Assembly: GCF_014651515.1 (NCBI RefSeq)
Contig: NZ_BMXA01000001.1
Location: 124,001 to 188,000, forward strand
Reading direction: 5' to 3'
Origin: Arenicella chitinivorans
GTDB taxonomy: Bacteria; Pseudomonadota; Gammaproteobacteria; Arenicellales; Arenicellaceae
Length of the DNA stretch: 64,000 nucleotides
The notes under the pieces were generated by a model. That model had not been told where the DNA came from, searched no databases, and worked only from the letters and a program-made list of their open reading frames with translations. This document shows positions 32,259-41,335 of the stretch, piece after piece (position 1 is the first letter of the stretch; each line of letters starts with the position of its first letter). A program made the translations under genes and the position numbers.

Positions 32259-32348
32259 AGTGATGTTGTACTGCGTTGCGTGTGATGGTGTTTCGGCGTG
32301 ATGGCTGTCCGTGATCAAGAGACAGCCACCTCACTTTAGCCCACATCA

Positions 32349-32633
32349 TTAGATTGCTGAGCCGGCACTAGCGGCGATAGCGAAGTTGTCGTCGTCCCGT
32401 GAAAGAACCCGGTCTGAGATTGTATCTACCATCAATTCCACAGATTCCTGTAAGGCAGCTTTGGTGTGATTCAAGCTGTAGACTTCATAATTAGCAGGGT
32501 CGCCCTGAGACACAACAGTGATTGTATCGATCTTGCGGGCCGGTGATGGTGCAACCGACGCGTCACTTGCCTGAACTAGGCTGCTCAACAACAAACTTGT
32601 CGCCAAACTTACGGTTAACACAATGCGTTTCAT
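32349..32633 (-). CDS. Small exported protein, 94 residues
   Basis: The protein begins with a clear signal peptide, MKRIVLTVSLATSLLLSSLV then QASDASV, with cleavage near residue 22. The mature 70 residues are polar: KIDTITVVSQGDPANYEVYS followed by a helix NHTKAALQESVELMVDTIS. There are no cysteines. It is probably periplasmic and its family is unknown. GAGAAAGATA lies upstream as ribosome site. It is flanked by a strong terminator downstream and a separate tdk operon upstream, so it is likely transcribed alone. Confidence 0.7.
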   Translation of the reverse strand: MKRIVLTVSLATSLLLSSLVQASDASVAPSPARKIDTITVVSQGDPANYEVYSLNHTKAALQESVELMVDTISDRVLSRDDDNFAIAASAGSAI

Positions 32634-32749
32634 AATTATCTTTCTCCAATTAAGTTAAGTTGATGTTTAAGATCACCGTTGTGGTGTATCTGTAAACTTA
32701 GATGCAACTCTGTTCAGATTGGATTCAAATAATTTTAAAATCGTATTTT

Positions 32750-33337
32750 TTAGTTGTCGTCGCTCAAATAAGCTTGTTTAAAATGCCGTCTGCACAGTGA
32801 GATATAGCGATCATTTCCACCGATTTCGACCTGTGACCCTTGCCGGATCGCCTCGCCCTTTTCATTGACGCGCACCACCATATTAGCTTTGCTGCCGCAG
32901 TGGCAGATGGTTTTAAGTTCGACTAATACATCGGCCCACGCGAGCAGCCATTTACTGCCTTCGAACAATTGTCCTTGAAAGTCAGTGCGGATGCCGTAGC
33001 AGAGCACCGGAATACTCAGTCGATCGCACACATCGCTCAGCTGCCAGACTTGATCCTTACGCAGGAATTGTGATTCATCCACGAGAAGACAGTGTATAGC
33101 CTTGGCCCTGTGTTTGCGTTCTACATGTTCGAATAGGTCGACATCCGGGCTGAATAAGTCCGCCGGTTGCGACAAGCCGATCCGTGAGCTGACTTTGCCT
33201 TTACCGAAACGATCATCCAATGCCGCTGTGAGCAGCAAGGTATTCATGCCCCGCTCTTGATAGTTAAAACTCGATTGCAAGAGCGTGGTGGATTTACCTG
33301 CGTTCATAGTCGAGTAATAGAAATACAGTTTGGCCAT
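32750..33337 (-). CDS. tdk: Thymidine kinase
   Basis: The 195-residue enzyme phosphorylates thymidine to dTMP in the salvage pathway. The P-loop [11 protein letters not shown] lies near residue 11, the conserved LLVDESQFL with the Walker B acidic pair follows, and the zinc-lasso cysteines are present in CHCG and [19 protein letters not shown] is the lid-associated motif of bacterial type II TK. The length and motifs match E. coli Tdk. It is the last gene of a - strand run with nucleoside hydrolase and ribokinase, ten bases behind the hydrolase. Confidence 0.95.
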   Translation of the reverse strand: MAKLYFYYSTMNAGKSTTLLQSSFNYQERGMNTLLLTAALDDRFGKGKVSSRIGLSQPADLFSPDVDLFEHVERKHRAKAIHCLLVDESQFLRKDQVWQLSDVCDRLSIPVLCYGIRTDFQGQLFEGSKWLLAWADVLVELKTICHCGSKANMVVRVNEKGEAIRQGSQVEIGGNDRYISLCRRHFKQAYLSDDN

Positions 33338-33347
33338 GCGCGATCAA

Positions 33348-34319
33348 CTAGTTGAAGGAGTGGTTGGTGATGGCGCTCAAAAATGTGTCGAGTACGCGTG
33401 GGGCGTCCACACCGATTGCGGCTGAAGTAAGTGGTCGATCCGTCCAGGCAGGCAGTACATAGGGCTCTTGTTGGGTATCGACCGACAATTGGCCGGCGGC
33501 GATACCGTCATTGATGACGCGTGTTGGGCCGGCAATCAACTGAAATGCGTCAGGAAGAACCGTGTACACCAGGGCGCTGGCATCGTGCATGGCACAAGAA
33601 CGGTCAGTCGAGCCGAGGCGCGCCAAGCGGCTGGCATAGAAGTCGATATAGAAACGACTGGTGTCCCATAAGAATTTTCCGGCGCGCCCGGCTGCGTCGC
33701 GTATCATCGCAAGGTCTTGATCCCGCAACACAGTTTGCAACGTAACATCTAATCCGATGATGGTGGCTGGCCAATCGTGTGCGAACACCGCATCCGCGGC
33801 ATGTGGATCGTTGAAAAAGTTAGCTTCGGCCAACGGGGTCACATTGCCCGGGTGCGCCACGCTACCGCCCATGACCACCAGTGATTTGACCTTCGCTGGC
33901 AACGACGGGTCGAGACTCACAGCGTGAGCAATATTGGTGAGTGGTCCAATGGCGACCAAGGTAATCTCGCCCGGGTTCTCGCTTGCCATTCGAACTATAA
34001 ATTCGGCAGCACTTTCTGACACCGGAGCGGAACTGGGTTGTGTAATGTGGATGTTGCCTAGGCCATCTGTACCATGAACGAAGTCGGGCGCTGGGTAGCG
34101 TGTTTGATGTAGCGGGTCAGATGCACCTTGGGCTACCGGGACCTGTGGTTGACCGAAGACATCCAAGATATGCAATGCATTACGCGTAGTGATTTCTATT
34201 TCTGCGTTGCCGAATACAGTGGTTAGACCGAGTAATTCGATGTCAGGGTGTGCGATCGCAAACGCGATAGCTTGTGCATCATCGATGCCGGGATCGGTGT
34301 CCAAGATGATTTTGGGCAT
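33348..34319 (-). CDS. Nucleoside hydrolase (IunH family)
   Basis: The start MPKIILDTDPGIDDAQAIAF carries the calcium-binding DTDPGxDD signature of inosine-uridine-preferring nucleoside hydrolases. VTLQTVLRDQDL and a late acidic MHDASALVY, which holds the second Asp ligand, complete the active site. The 323-residue length is standard. It splits nucleosides into base and ribose in the cytoplasm. The ribokinase gene ten bases upstream would phosphorylate the released ribose, so the two enzymes form a short pathway. Confidence 0.93.
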   Translation of the reverse strand: MPKIILDTDPGIDDAQAIAFAIAHPDIELLGLTTVFGNAEIEITTRNALHILDVFGQPQVPVAQGASDPLHQTRYPAPDFVHGTDGLGNIHITQPSSAPVSESAAEFIVRMASENPGEITLVAIGPLTNIAHAVSLDPSLPAKVKSLVVMGGSVAHPGNVTPLAEANFFNDPHAADAVFAHDWPATIIGLDVTLQTVLRDQDLAMIRDAAGRAGKFLWDTSRFYIDFYASRLARLGSTDRSCAMHDASALVYTVLPDAFQLIAGPTRVINDGIAAGQLSVDTQQEPYVLPAWTDRPLTSAAIGVDAPRVLDTFLSAITNHSFN

Positions 34320-34328
34320 GAGTCGTTC

Positions 34329-35207
34329 CTAATTAAGTTCTGCCAAGGTGGGGATGGCGTCAATTGCCCCGGGGCGCGAGACCGCGATGGCGGCGGCCTG
34401 AGAAGCACGGTGTAGACTGTCTTGGTCTGACATGCCGGCAACGAGACCGGCTAAAAAATAGCCAACGAAGGTGTCGCCAGCCCCTGTGGTATCAACGACC
34501 TTCGTTGCCATGGCCGGGCATTCATAGACTTGTTGTTTGTGTATCAATATCGAGCCAGCCCCACCGAGCGTCAACACAACACGAGTGTGTTTAAAGCGCG
34601 ATTGCAATTGGCTGACTAATTTGTTGATTTGTTCGGTGCCCGCTAATGCCGCCGCTTCGCCACGGTTGACGATCAAAGTATCAAGCGATTCCAGTGGAAG
34701 GTGGTTGATGTCGCTGGTCATCGGGGCTGGGTTGAGCGCGCAGGGCACGCCCATCGCGCGTGCCAGTTCCAGGCTTTCGGCGAGTAGGTTGCACTCGTTT
34801 TGCATTAGAAGTAGTTTCGCATCCTGATTCGCTTTCAGGGCGGTGCGTAGTTCATTTACGTTCAACTGATGGTTAGCGCCAGCATGCAAGACAATGGCGT
34901 TTTCACCCTGCGCATCGACCTGGATGATGGCGTGACCGCTGGCACCTGATGTGGTCTCAATCAGAGAAGTATCAACCCCCGCTTGATTGAGTTGTTCAAT
35001 GGCCCAGCCATCAGTCGATCCGACCTTGCCGATATGCTTTACCCGACCGCCAGCGGCCGCAATGGCGACTGATTGGTTTGCGCCTTTGCCGCCGAGACCG
35101 GAGGTAAAGGTCTCGCTGGCCAGTGTTTCACCTGGTTGCACGAAGTGCGGAACGCGGTATACGTAATCAATGTTGATCGAACCGATATTGATGATCAGGT
35201 CACTCAC
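34329..35207 (-). CDS. rbsK: Ribokinase (PfkB family)
   Basis: The 292-residue protein has both PfkB signatures: GGKGANQSVAIAAAGGRV near residue 38, and DTTGAGDTFVGYFLAGLVAG near residue 240 with the catalytic Asp in GAGD. The N-terminus NIGSINIDYVYRV matches ribokinases. It makes ribose-5-phosphate from ribose and ATP. It is placed between the nucleoside hydrolase and the dioxygenase gene, whose stop overlaps its ATG. No rbs transport genes are adjacent, which supports use of ribose released inside the cell from nucleosides. Confidence 0.92.
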   Translation of the reverse strand: MSDLIINIGSINIDYVYRVPHFVQPGETLASETFTSGLGGKGANQSVAIAAAGGRVKHIGKVGSTDGWAIEQLNQAGVDTSLIETTSGASGHAIIQVDAQGENAIVLHAGANHQLNVNELRTALKANQDAKLLLMQNECNLLAESLELARAMGVPCALNPAPMTSDINHLPLESLDTLIVNRGEAAALAGTEQINKLVSQLQSRFKHTRVVLTLGGAGSILIHKQQVYECPAMATKVVDTTGAGDTFVGYFLAGLVAGMSDQDSLHRASQAAAIAVSRPGAIDAIPTLAELN

Positions 35208-36127
35208 TTGATTAACCCGATCTGCTTAAGTCGTTCATTCAGGTATTCGCTGGCCGTGGTTGGTGGATAGCGTAATGGGTTCTCTGCGTTAACGCACTGC
35301 GGCAAGCATGCGAGAGACGTATCCGGGTTCGGGTGCATGAAAAACGGAATTGAGTACCGACTCGCCCGGGCTTTGTCACCTTGTGGATTCACTACGCGGT
35401 GCGTGGTGGAAGGCAGCATACCATTGGTAAGTCGCTGCAACATATCGCCAACATTGCAGATGATTGTCCCCTTGATCATGCTAATCGGAACCCAGTCACC
35501 ACGACGGCTCAGTACCTCAAGGCCATCCTGCTCAGAGCCGACCAGGAGTGTCAGCAGATTAATATCTTCATGCGCTGCTGCACGCAGATTGGGAATCTCG
35601 GTATCCGTAATGGGCGGATAATGCAGGATACGTAGCAAGGCTTCACCCTGGTCAACACGCGATTCAAAATAATCATGCGGTAGGTCTAGGCTTAGAGCAA
35701 ATACGCTGAGTACCCGATGAGCCAACGTATCCAGCGACGCAAATAATGACTCAAAGCTAGCGCGAAACGTCGGAATCTCACTCGGCCAAACATTGTCTGC
35801 CAAGTGTGCCGCTGCGGGGTTCTCTCGTCCTACGTGATAGAACTCTTTGAGGTCTGCATGTTGTGCATCTTTGGCTTTCTCGGTGCCAAATGGGACATAG
35901 CCTCGGGCGCGACCGGCGGCGTCAGTCTCATATTTGGATTTAATATCGACCGGTAAAGCAAAAAAGTCTGCCGCAGCATCAAACGCAGCGCGGATTTGTT
36001 CGGGTTCGATATTATGGCCTGTAATGCCGGCAAAGCCCCACTCGGTATAGGCCGCTTTGAAAGCCTGAGTAAAGGTATCAGGGTCCCGTTCAAAGTCGGT
36101 AATATCTAGGGTTGGAATCTGGTTCAT
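35204..36127 (-). CDS. 2-oxoglutarate/Fe(II) dioxygenase, isopenicillin-N-synthase-like
   Basis: ATG 36127 (MNQIPTLDITDFERD) gives 307 residues; the longer frame is not typical. The N-terminal DIOX_N domain has AAYTEWGFAGITGH. The C-terminal jelly roll has the iron ligands in AAHEDINLLTLL (HxD-type, here HED) and STTHRVVNP, and the 2-oxoglutarate arginine in ASRYSIPFFMHP. Such enzymes hydroxylate or desaturate small molecules. The four-base overlap with ribokinase places it in the nucleoside salvage operon. A nucleobase or nucleoside substrate, as for pyrimidine hydroxylases, is inferred from context only. Confidence 0.9.
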   Translation of the reverse strand: MNQIPTLDITDFERDPDTFTQAFKAAYTEWGFAGITGHNIEPEQIRAAFDAAADFFALPVDIKSKYETDAAGRARGYVPFGTEKAKDAQHADLKEFYHVGRENPAAAHLADNVWPSEIPTFRASFESLFASLDTLAHRVLSVFALSLDLPHDYFESRVDQGEALLRILHYPPITDTEIPNLRAAAHEDINLLTLLVGSEQDGLEVLSRRGDWVPISMIKGTIICNVGDMLQRLTNGMLPSTTHRVVNPQGDKARASRYSIPFFMHPNPDTSLACLPQCVNAENPLRYPPTTASEYLNERLKQIGLIK

Positions 36128-36199
36128 ATGCGTGAATCGGGTGCAATTTAACAGCCAGAGGATAACGTAGACTGGCATAAAACGGTATGCGAATTTAGC

Positions 36200-37576
36200 T
36201 CAATTCACCGTTTCACGTGTTGGCTTTGAGCGGTAGCTATAATCCAAAATACGGCGGACTTCGGTGCCGGTTACCAACTGTTGTTGACTGTCATCGACAC
36301 CGAAGATCGCAATGGGGTCGGCCCAATCGGTATCGAGCGCCAGATCCAATAAGTCTTCTGCCGACAGCGTTTTGCGTCCCATGCGCTCCTGTAATGGCAT
36401 TTCTCGGCCATCTAAGCCATCAAACGCGCGATAAACCACCTCCGTACACACTAAGTGATCGGAGCGAAAGAAATCGAAATCGAAGTTGTAGCCCTTACCG
36501 CGATGGGTGCTGGCGCGTTGCAGCGCGGCGGCGACCTGTTGTTCCGTAAAGTTCGGACGCAGCACAACGAAGGCATCGACGCTCAGCGTGTCGGATAAGG
36601 GTCTGAAGTGAACCCCATCCTTCAGTGCTTCCAGTGTGCAGTTCATCTCGCACCAATAATCTGCATTTTCTGAAGTAATCCCGATACCCATGCGGGTACG
36701 ATCGGTGTCATAGCCAACGTATAAGGCTGCATGCGGCCAGAAACCAGGCAGGAACAAATTTGTCAGCGCGCGACGATGACGTGTAACCAGGATGTCGCCC
36801 GGCTTTAACAGTGCCGCTATCTCACCACGGATCTGTGGGGTAACGCGTTTGGGGCGAGGCAGACTAATTTCAGAGGCGATGCGACCGCCGTACTCCAGCA
36901 CCGTGAATACCGATTTTTGTTTGGCCGACGCGCCTCGACGTCGCCACACCAAACGCCGAGATCGAAGCCAGTTCAACAGAAAGTTTGAGCGACTTAGATT
37001 TACATATCGTTCCTGTTTCTTCAGTCCAGCGAAGGTCAACTCAATCGGCGTATCCTCGACAGCTATACGGATGGCCTTATATTGTTTTCGTAGCGTGCGA
37101 TGGGCACGATGAATGCGCAACGCATTGAGCGGGTCCACCAGTGATTTGTAGATCGCGTTGAACTGTTTGCGTTCAATTCGATGACTGGGGAACGCCTGAT
37201 TCAATTTGCGTTGAACGATGGTGTGATGAGCGACTTTGGTTATAAGGTATCGGTCCATACGGTATACCGAACACAGCGCGGAGTAGCCGAGAACAAAGTA
37301 CGGGTAACTGTGTGACAAAGAAATCTTATTGGGGCCGCCAGTGGTGTTGATAATGATGTCGACCAACGATAACAAGTTGCGTCGCACGGTGATAAAGCCT
37401 GCAAACCAGTGAGCGATCGCGTCATCTTGCGCACTGGTGAAATGCGCGTTGGTAATGATCTGCGCAAGCTCCGCTTGTTTAGGTGCCTCAAGCAGGAGGG
37501 TCTCAAGCGTCTGGTCCAGGGTCGTTATCGCTTGGTGGATGCGTAGTAATTGGTGTGAGTCGTCAGAATAGGGCAT
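36200..37576 (-). CDS. YiiX-like permuted papain-fold cysteine hydrolase
   Basis: The 458-residue protein has a long N-terminal helical region (1-260) of unknown kind, and a C-terminal YiiX/YebB-type NlpC/P60-like domain. Its core is LLKPGDILVTRHRRALTN, FWPHAALYVGY with the catalytic histidine, a middle part with GVHFRPLSD, and the permuted nucleophile in SDHLVCTEVVYRAF. YiiX-like proteins act on lipids or peptides. The combination with a large N-terminal helical domain is seen in lipase-like bacterial proteins. It is 73 bases upstream of the dioxygenase on the same strand and could be part of the same transcript. Confidence 0.78.
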   Translation of the reverse strand: MPYSDDSHQLLRIHQAITTLDQTLETLLLEAPKQAELAQIITNAHFTSAQDDAIAHWFAGFITVRRNLLSLVDIIINTTGGPNKISLSHSYPYFVLGYSALCSVYRMDRYLITKVAHHTIVQRKLNQAFPSHRIERKQFNAIYKSLVDPLNALRIHRAHRTLRKQYKAIRIAVEDTPIELTFAGLKKQERYVNLSRSNFLLNWLRSRRLVWRRRGASAKQKSVFTVLEYGGRIASEISLPRPKRVTPQIRGEIAALLKPGDILVTRHRRALTNLFLPGFWPHAALYVGYDTDRTRMGIGITSENADYWCEMNCTLEALKDGVHFRPLSDTLSVDAFVVLRPNFTEQQVAAALQRASTHRGKGYNFDFDFFRSDHLVCTEVVYRAFDGLDGREMPLQERMGRKTLSAEDLLDLALDTDWADPIAIFGVDDSQQQLVTGTEVRRILDYSYRSKPTRETVN

Positions 37577-37732
37577 TGGCGTCCGCAGCGATTTTGGGGA
37601 CTGGGCGAAGATCGTCGCGCCAATCGTTGGATCATTATAGTCGTGGTCGCGGAGACGAGCAATTCACTCCAATGGGTGAGGCATGCAGATTGGACCGCGC
37701 TTAAAATAGTCGCATTGAACAGGGAGGTTCGT

Positions 37733-37909
37733 ATGAAAATTTCGCTTCGTCGTGTTGACGATTCTATTATTTGCACGTTGCCGAATGGGCGTGAACTGGA
37801 GTTGGTGATGATCTGTGCTATCGGTGAGGATCATCGCGTTGAACTTGACCTGCGGTATGCTGAACAGATCATTGAGCGTATACCTCAGCGTCTATTTCGG
37901 CCCGATTAA
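37733..37909 (+). CDS. Small soluble protein, 58 residues
   Basis: ATG 37733 follows GGGAGGTTCGT, a strong ribosome site, so the longer frame is dropped. The product (MKISLRRVDDSIICTLPNGR onwards) contains one beta strand pair, a cysteine pair separated by sixteen residues, and a C-terminal helix RYAEQIIERIPQRL. It is compact and probably real, but no family is known. The gene points away from the YiiX-like gene; the 157-base gap between them would hold both promoters. Confidence 0.55.
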   Translation: MKISLRRVDDSIICTLPNGRELELVMICAIGEDHRVELDLRYAEQIIERIPQRLFRPD

Positions 37910-38053
37910 GTCTCGCCGTCTTCAGCGGAGCATGAAAGTTCGGCTCCAACCGGGTTTAGTACTTGCTGGGCATGGGTTTTATACCGTGCCAGTTCGAGTC
38001 GTGTTCAGAGTTGGAATGAATGCGGGCCTAAGGTCAGAGGTTGCCGGCAATAG

Positions 38054-38575
38054 TGTGTGCAGGCAAATCAGTTCACACACCAAATGTCGGCTGGCAACAG
38101 CTGTAATGGTAATTATCTGGATGTTGCGGTGAAGCAACAGCCTGTCAGATTGTCCGCGCTGGGCCTACACTAGTCTCCCGGTACGCATCAGCTCAAAATC
38201 TACATTAAAGACGGCAGCTATCAGGGCGCTGAACTGGATCCCGGGTTGTGGCAAGTGCAGGGAAGCTACCGCGTCGAATCCAACGGGTATGGCGCACTCA
38301 CGCGTCTGGCATTGAAGGAACTCGACATTGCCCCGTTGGAAACCAAGGGAATCATGATAGTCAGTTCGCATACTCTATTTTACTCGAATGCCGATGAGGT
38401 TGAGCCATATCGGGAAAATACAGCGTTAGGTGTGTATGCGGCTGATTCCGTCTGTGGGGAGCCATTTAACAATGTCTTGCGCCAACGGGTTTGGAACGGC
38501 GCGCTCTTCTACAATGAGGCGGAGTTGTGTTTTCCCATAAAGACGAATCAGAGATTGGTTCCGCTTTGTCTCTGA
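38054..38575 (+). pseudogene. Remnant of a secreted beta-sandwich domain gene, cut by TAG
   Basis: A frame open from 38054 continues through a single TAG at 38171-38173 to TGA 38573-38575. It reads in order: MSAGNSCNGNYLDVAV, then SALGLH-stop-SPGTHQL, KIYIKDGSYQGAELDPGLW, QGSYRVESNGYGALTRL and AADSVCGEPFNNV, ending WNGALFYN. This is the pattern of a small disulfide-bonded beta-sandwich domain found in secreted proteins with GN-x-F-D and THxIxIYYK-G-Y motifs. There is no start codon with a signal peptide and no upstream partner, so it looks like the end of a degraded large exoprotein. Bases 37910-38053 hold nothing else I can support. Confidence 0.5.
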
Positions 38576-38594
38576 AGTTTCGCTCGTCGCTGAC

Positions 38595-39014
38595 TCACTC
38601 TTTGGGCGCGTAGGCTGCAAATACTTCAGCGCCAGTCATGGTCTGAGTGGCATTGCTGAAGCTGTAGTAAAAAGGCTTTTCATCAATAAAGATTTGATGA
38701 TCAAACACGAGGTCGGCTTGACCGTCAAATAACCCCGCAGGCATCACGTATTTGTTGCTGTCTTTGAGGCGGTAAAAAAGATGCGTACCGCAGTTGCTGC
38801 AGAAGCCGCGTTCTGCCCAGTCGGATGATTCGTAGGTGTTGACCGGGCCTTCAAACTCGATCTGAGATCCGCATTCGAGCCCCAGAAAAGGTGCGCCGCC
38901 CCAAGTTCGGCACATCGTACAATGACAGGCACCTATGTGCTTCGACACAGTGTCGGCGGTAAAACGTACCGACTGACATAGACATTGTCCACTTGCGCTG
39001 AATCGCTCTGCCAT
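38595..39014 (-). CDS. GFA-family protein (Mss4-like zinc fold)
   Basis: The 139-residue protein has the spaced zinc cysteines of the glutathione-dependent formaldehyde-activating enzyme family: GQCLCQSVRF near residue 10, ACHCTMCRTWGGAPF near 29, and GFCSNCGTHLFYRL near 70. A short C-terminal helix contains the usual hydrophobic block. Members bind zinc and may act on glutathione adducts; most have no proven substrate. AGGAGAGCGAAT precedes the start, giving a good ribosome site. It stands divergent from the methyltransferase gene. Confidence 0.92.
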   Translation of the reverse strand: MAERFSASGQCLCQSVRFTADTVSKHIGACHCTMCRTWGGAPFLGLECGSQIEFEGPVNTYESSDWAERGFCSNCGTHLFYRLKDSNKYVMPAGLFDGQADLVFDHQIFIDEKPFYYSFSNATQTMTGAEVFAAYAPKE

Positions 39015-39113
39015 ATTCGCTCTCCTTATGAAATTGTTAACTCATCAGATACGCCTTAGTTATAGCATAGTTCCGCCGACACAGCGTTTGGTGATTATAA
39101 TTGTACGCCTAAA

Positions 39114-39812
39114 ATGATGATGAAAAACCAGCAAAAAACCAGTATTCAGCGAGAAATGGCGGCGTTGGAAGCCGGGTTATGCCGACGTGTGCCCGGTGCT
39201 CGATTAACAGTGACGCCGCTACCCGCAGTGTCAGAAATACAGCTCGCACTGCTCGGTGCCGATTATCCGCAGCACTTGTTGTCAGCAGATCAAGTCCAAG
39301 ACCTTATGGAATCACCACCGTATTGGGCGTTTTGTTGGGCCAGTGGGCAGGTGCTGGCGCGCTATATTTTGGACAACCCAGTGATGGTTCGCGGGAAAAT
39401 GGTGATTGATTTTGGTTGTGGGTCAGGGATCGCGGGTTTGGCCGCTCGGCGAGCGGGAGCAAGCCAAGTTTTCGGTGTGGATTTAGATGCAACCGCTCTG
39501 CGTGTGACTCAACTGAACGCGGCAATTAATGATTTGGAGATCGAATGCGAGACCGCGATTGAGCATTGTGGCGTTAATCTTGCAGAGTGTGTGCTGTTGG
39601 TCGCTGATGTGTTTTATGATCGAGACAATCTACCGCTACTGAGTCACTTTTTACAGACTTTCTGCCTAGTGGTGGTTGCCGATTCGCGTGTTACCCAGCA
39701 AGCGTTGTCGGGCGTGACGCACGTCGGGCGCTATGAAAGTCATACCGTACCAGATTTGGATGAGTCAAAATCATTTAACTCGGTTGGAATTTACTTGTCC
39801 AATATTGGGTAG
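39114..39812 (+). CDS. Class I SAM methyltransferase (lysine-methyltransferase-like)
   Basis: Three successive ATGs occur at 39114-39122. The 232-residue product carries YWAFCWASGQVLARYILDN, the motif of the METTL20/ETFB lysine methyltransferase group, then the SAM motif MVIDFGCGSGIAGLAARRAG and FGVDLDATALRVTQLNA. The N-P/D-PPY-like motif is replaced by LLVADVFYDRDNL, as in protein lysine methylases of this group. It may methylate a protein lysine in the cytoplasm; the substrate is unknown. The neighbours give no hint. Confidence 0.85.
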   Translation: MMMKNQQKTSIQREMAALEAGLCRRVPGARLTVTPLPAVSEIQLALLGADYPQHLLSADQVQDLMESPPYWAFCWASGQVLARYILDNPVMVRGKMVIDFGCGSGIAGLAARRAGASQVFGVDLDATALRVTQLNAAINDLEIECETAIEHCGVNLAECVLLVADVFYDRDNLPLLSHFLQTFCLVVVADSRVTQQALSGVTHVGRYESHTVPDLDESKSFNSVGIYLSNIG

Positions 39813-39866
39813 CGCACCGGCTCGAGACTCAAACACGAAACTAATTTAGTGAGCTGGTTTTAGATT

Positions 39867-40400
39867 CTAAAAGCGTTCGATCATAGCGTGTGTTGGTACG
39901 CCATTAGAATTGCCGTTGGCTCCGCGTTTAGTGCACATGGTTTCCGGCACAATCTCGGGTGTCAATTCAACCTCGCCCTCAGTCACGTCATACAAGGTGA
40001 TTCGACAACGCGAAACCTGACCAGACACGTCATAATCAGCGCGGTAGCGCCGTCCTGCTTCAGGGTTGAAACCAATCGATGCGGAACAAGACCGTTCGGT
40101 ATCGCGGCGCTTTTCTTCGTAATCAACTTGAAAAATAAACGGCTCTGATGAAGGAATATCTATCGTGTCAAACACTTCGACGTCATCCACATACTTCGCG
40201 CGATACATGCGGCTGCCTCGTTTAGGCTTCGTGCACGTATCGTCTAGGTAGCGGTTCACCGTGTAATGTCGACCCAAGGTTTTCTCCGAGTCCGTTTTCC
40301 CTATGAGGGAGAATTGTGCGGTGTTTTCTTGAGCTGTAGCGATCCCTCCAAGTAGCTGAAGCATCAGCCAACTGATTGCGATAACTTTACCAATCTTCAT
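39867..40400 (-). CDS. Exported protein of unknown function, 177 residues
   Basis: From ATG 40400 a signal peptide is clear: MKIGKVIAISWLMLQLLG then IATAQEN. The mature protein is rich in beta strands and holds four cysteines (CTKPKRG, RSCSAS, SRCRITL, MCTKRG), compatible with two disulfide bonds in the periplasm. It contains RYRADYDVSGQ and YDVTEGEVEL strands. No family is recognised. The start four codons upstream (40409) is equally open. The 321-base gap to the next + strand gene holds no gene and only an AT-rich promoter-like region. Confidence 0.65.
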   Translation of the reverse strand: MKIGKVIAISWLMLQLLGGIATAQENTAQFSLIGKTDSEKTLGRHYTVNRYLDDTCTKPKRGSRMYRAKYVDDVEVFDTIDIPSSEPFIFQVDYEEKRRDTERSCSASIGFNPEAGRRYRADYDVSGQVSRCRITLYDVTEGEVELTPEIVPETMCTKRGANGNSNGVPTHAMIERF

Positions 40401-40721
40401 AACAACCATCTCTCACCCTTTGCGACCACCCGTGTAAATAGTTACCAGGCAGTAATTCGTGTCCTTTATTATTGACTGACTTTGTTTGGCAGGAATTGAA
40501 CGGCCTGACCCAATACCCATTTTCAGCCTACGTGATAAGTATGTGAATTACAATTGTTTACGAAACGAATACATACGATGTCGTGTAGAGTTTGTCAAAT
40601 TCACATTACATAATGCGCCCTGCGCAACTCATGCTCGTAAGTTAACCAGAGGGTGTTGATTGAGTTTGGGACGACGAATAAAACACTTAAACACAGATAA
40701 AAATATACAGGAGTCGTGATC
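40401..40721. other. Divergent intergenic region without a gene
   Basis: This 321-base stretch lies between the exported protein gene (- strand) and the DUF938 methyltransferase gene (+ strand). It is AT-rich around 40540-40610 and should carry both promoters, but no element matches a consensus well enough to name. No ORF with a ribosome site is seen. Confidence 0.5.
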
Positions 40722-41333
40722 TTGACTGCATCCTTAATCCCATTTTCTCCCGCCTGCGAACGTAACAAAGATCCGATCCTGAGTGTTATTACAGATTTGT
40801 TGTCAAGCGTGGAATCGGTGCTGGAAATTGGTTCAGGCACCGCACAGCATGCTGTGTACTTTGCTGCCTCTAATCCGTCACTGCGTTGGCAGACCTCCGA
40901 TCTGGCTGAGAATCTCGAGGGCATTCGAGCACAGTTAGCTAATGCTGAACTGACGAATACCCCGGCCCCTCTTGAGTTGGATGTGACGCGGCCTGAGTGG
41001 TTTGCTTCAGCCGTGCGCTACCCGCTGGTCTACACTGCGAACACCTTGCATATTATGCCATGGACTAGTGTTCAAGCACTGTTTGCACAGCTTCCCAAAG
41101 TACTGGAGCGTGATGGTTATTTTGTGTGTTACGGCCCGTTTAAATATGCCGAGTGCTTCACCAGCGATAGCAATCGCGCCTTCGATGCGCGTTTACGTTC
41201 GCGTGGTGTGGGCAGTGGGATTCGGGACTTTGAAGCGGTGGCCACATTAGCGCAATCGGCCGGAATGGTTCTGGTGGCGGACCACACTATGCCGGCCAAT
41301 AACCAATGCCTGATCTTTCGGCGCCAGGCCTGA
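40722..41333 (+). CDS. DUF938 SAM-dependent methyltransferase-like protein
   Basis: TTG 40722 is chosen because AGGAG lies eight bases upstream; GTG 40716 would be only two bases from it. The protein begins FSPACERNKDPILSVI and has VLEIGSGTAQHAVYFA, the DUF938 form of the SAM-binding loop, then WQTSDLAEN, TANTLHIMPW and YGPFKY. These blocks are diagnostic for DUF938, whose substrate is unknown. The 203-residue length is normal. The next gene starts three bases after its stop, so both are probably cotranscribed. Confidence 0.9.
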   Translation: MTASLIPFSPACERNKDPILSVITDLLSSVESVLEIGSGTAQHAVYFAASNPSLRWQTSDLAENLEGIRAQLANAELTNTPAPLELDVTRPEWFASAVRYPLVYTANTLHIMPWTSVQALFAQLPKVLERDGYFVCYGPFKYAECFTSDSNRAFDARLRSRGVGSGIRDFEAVATLAQSAGMVLVADHTMPANNQCLIFRRQA

Positions 41334-41335
41334 GT

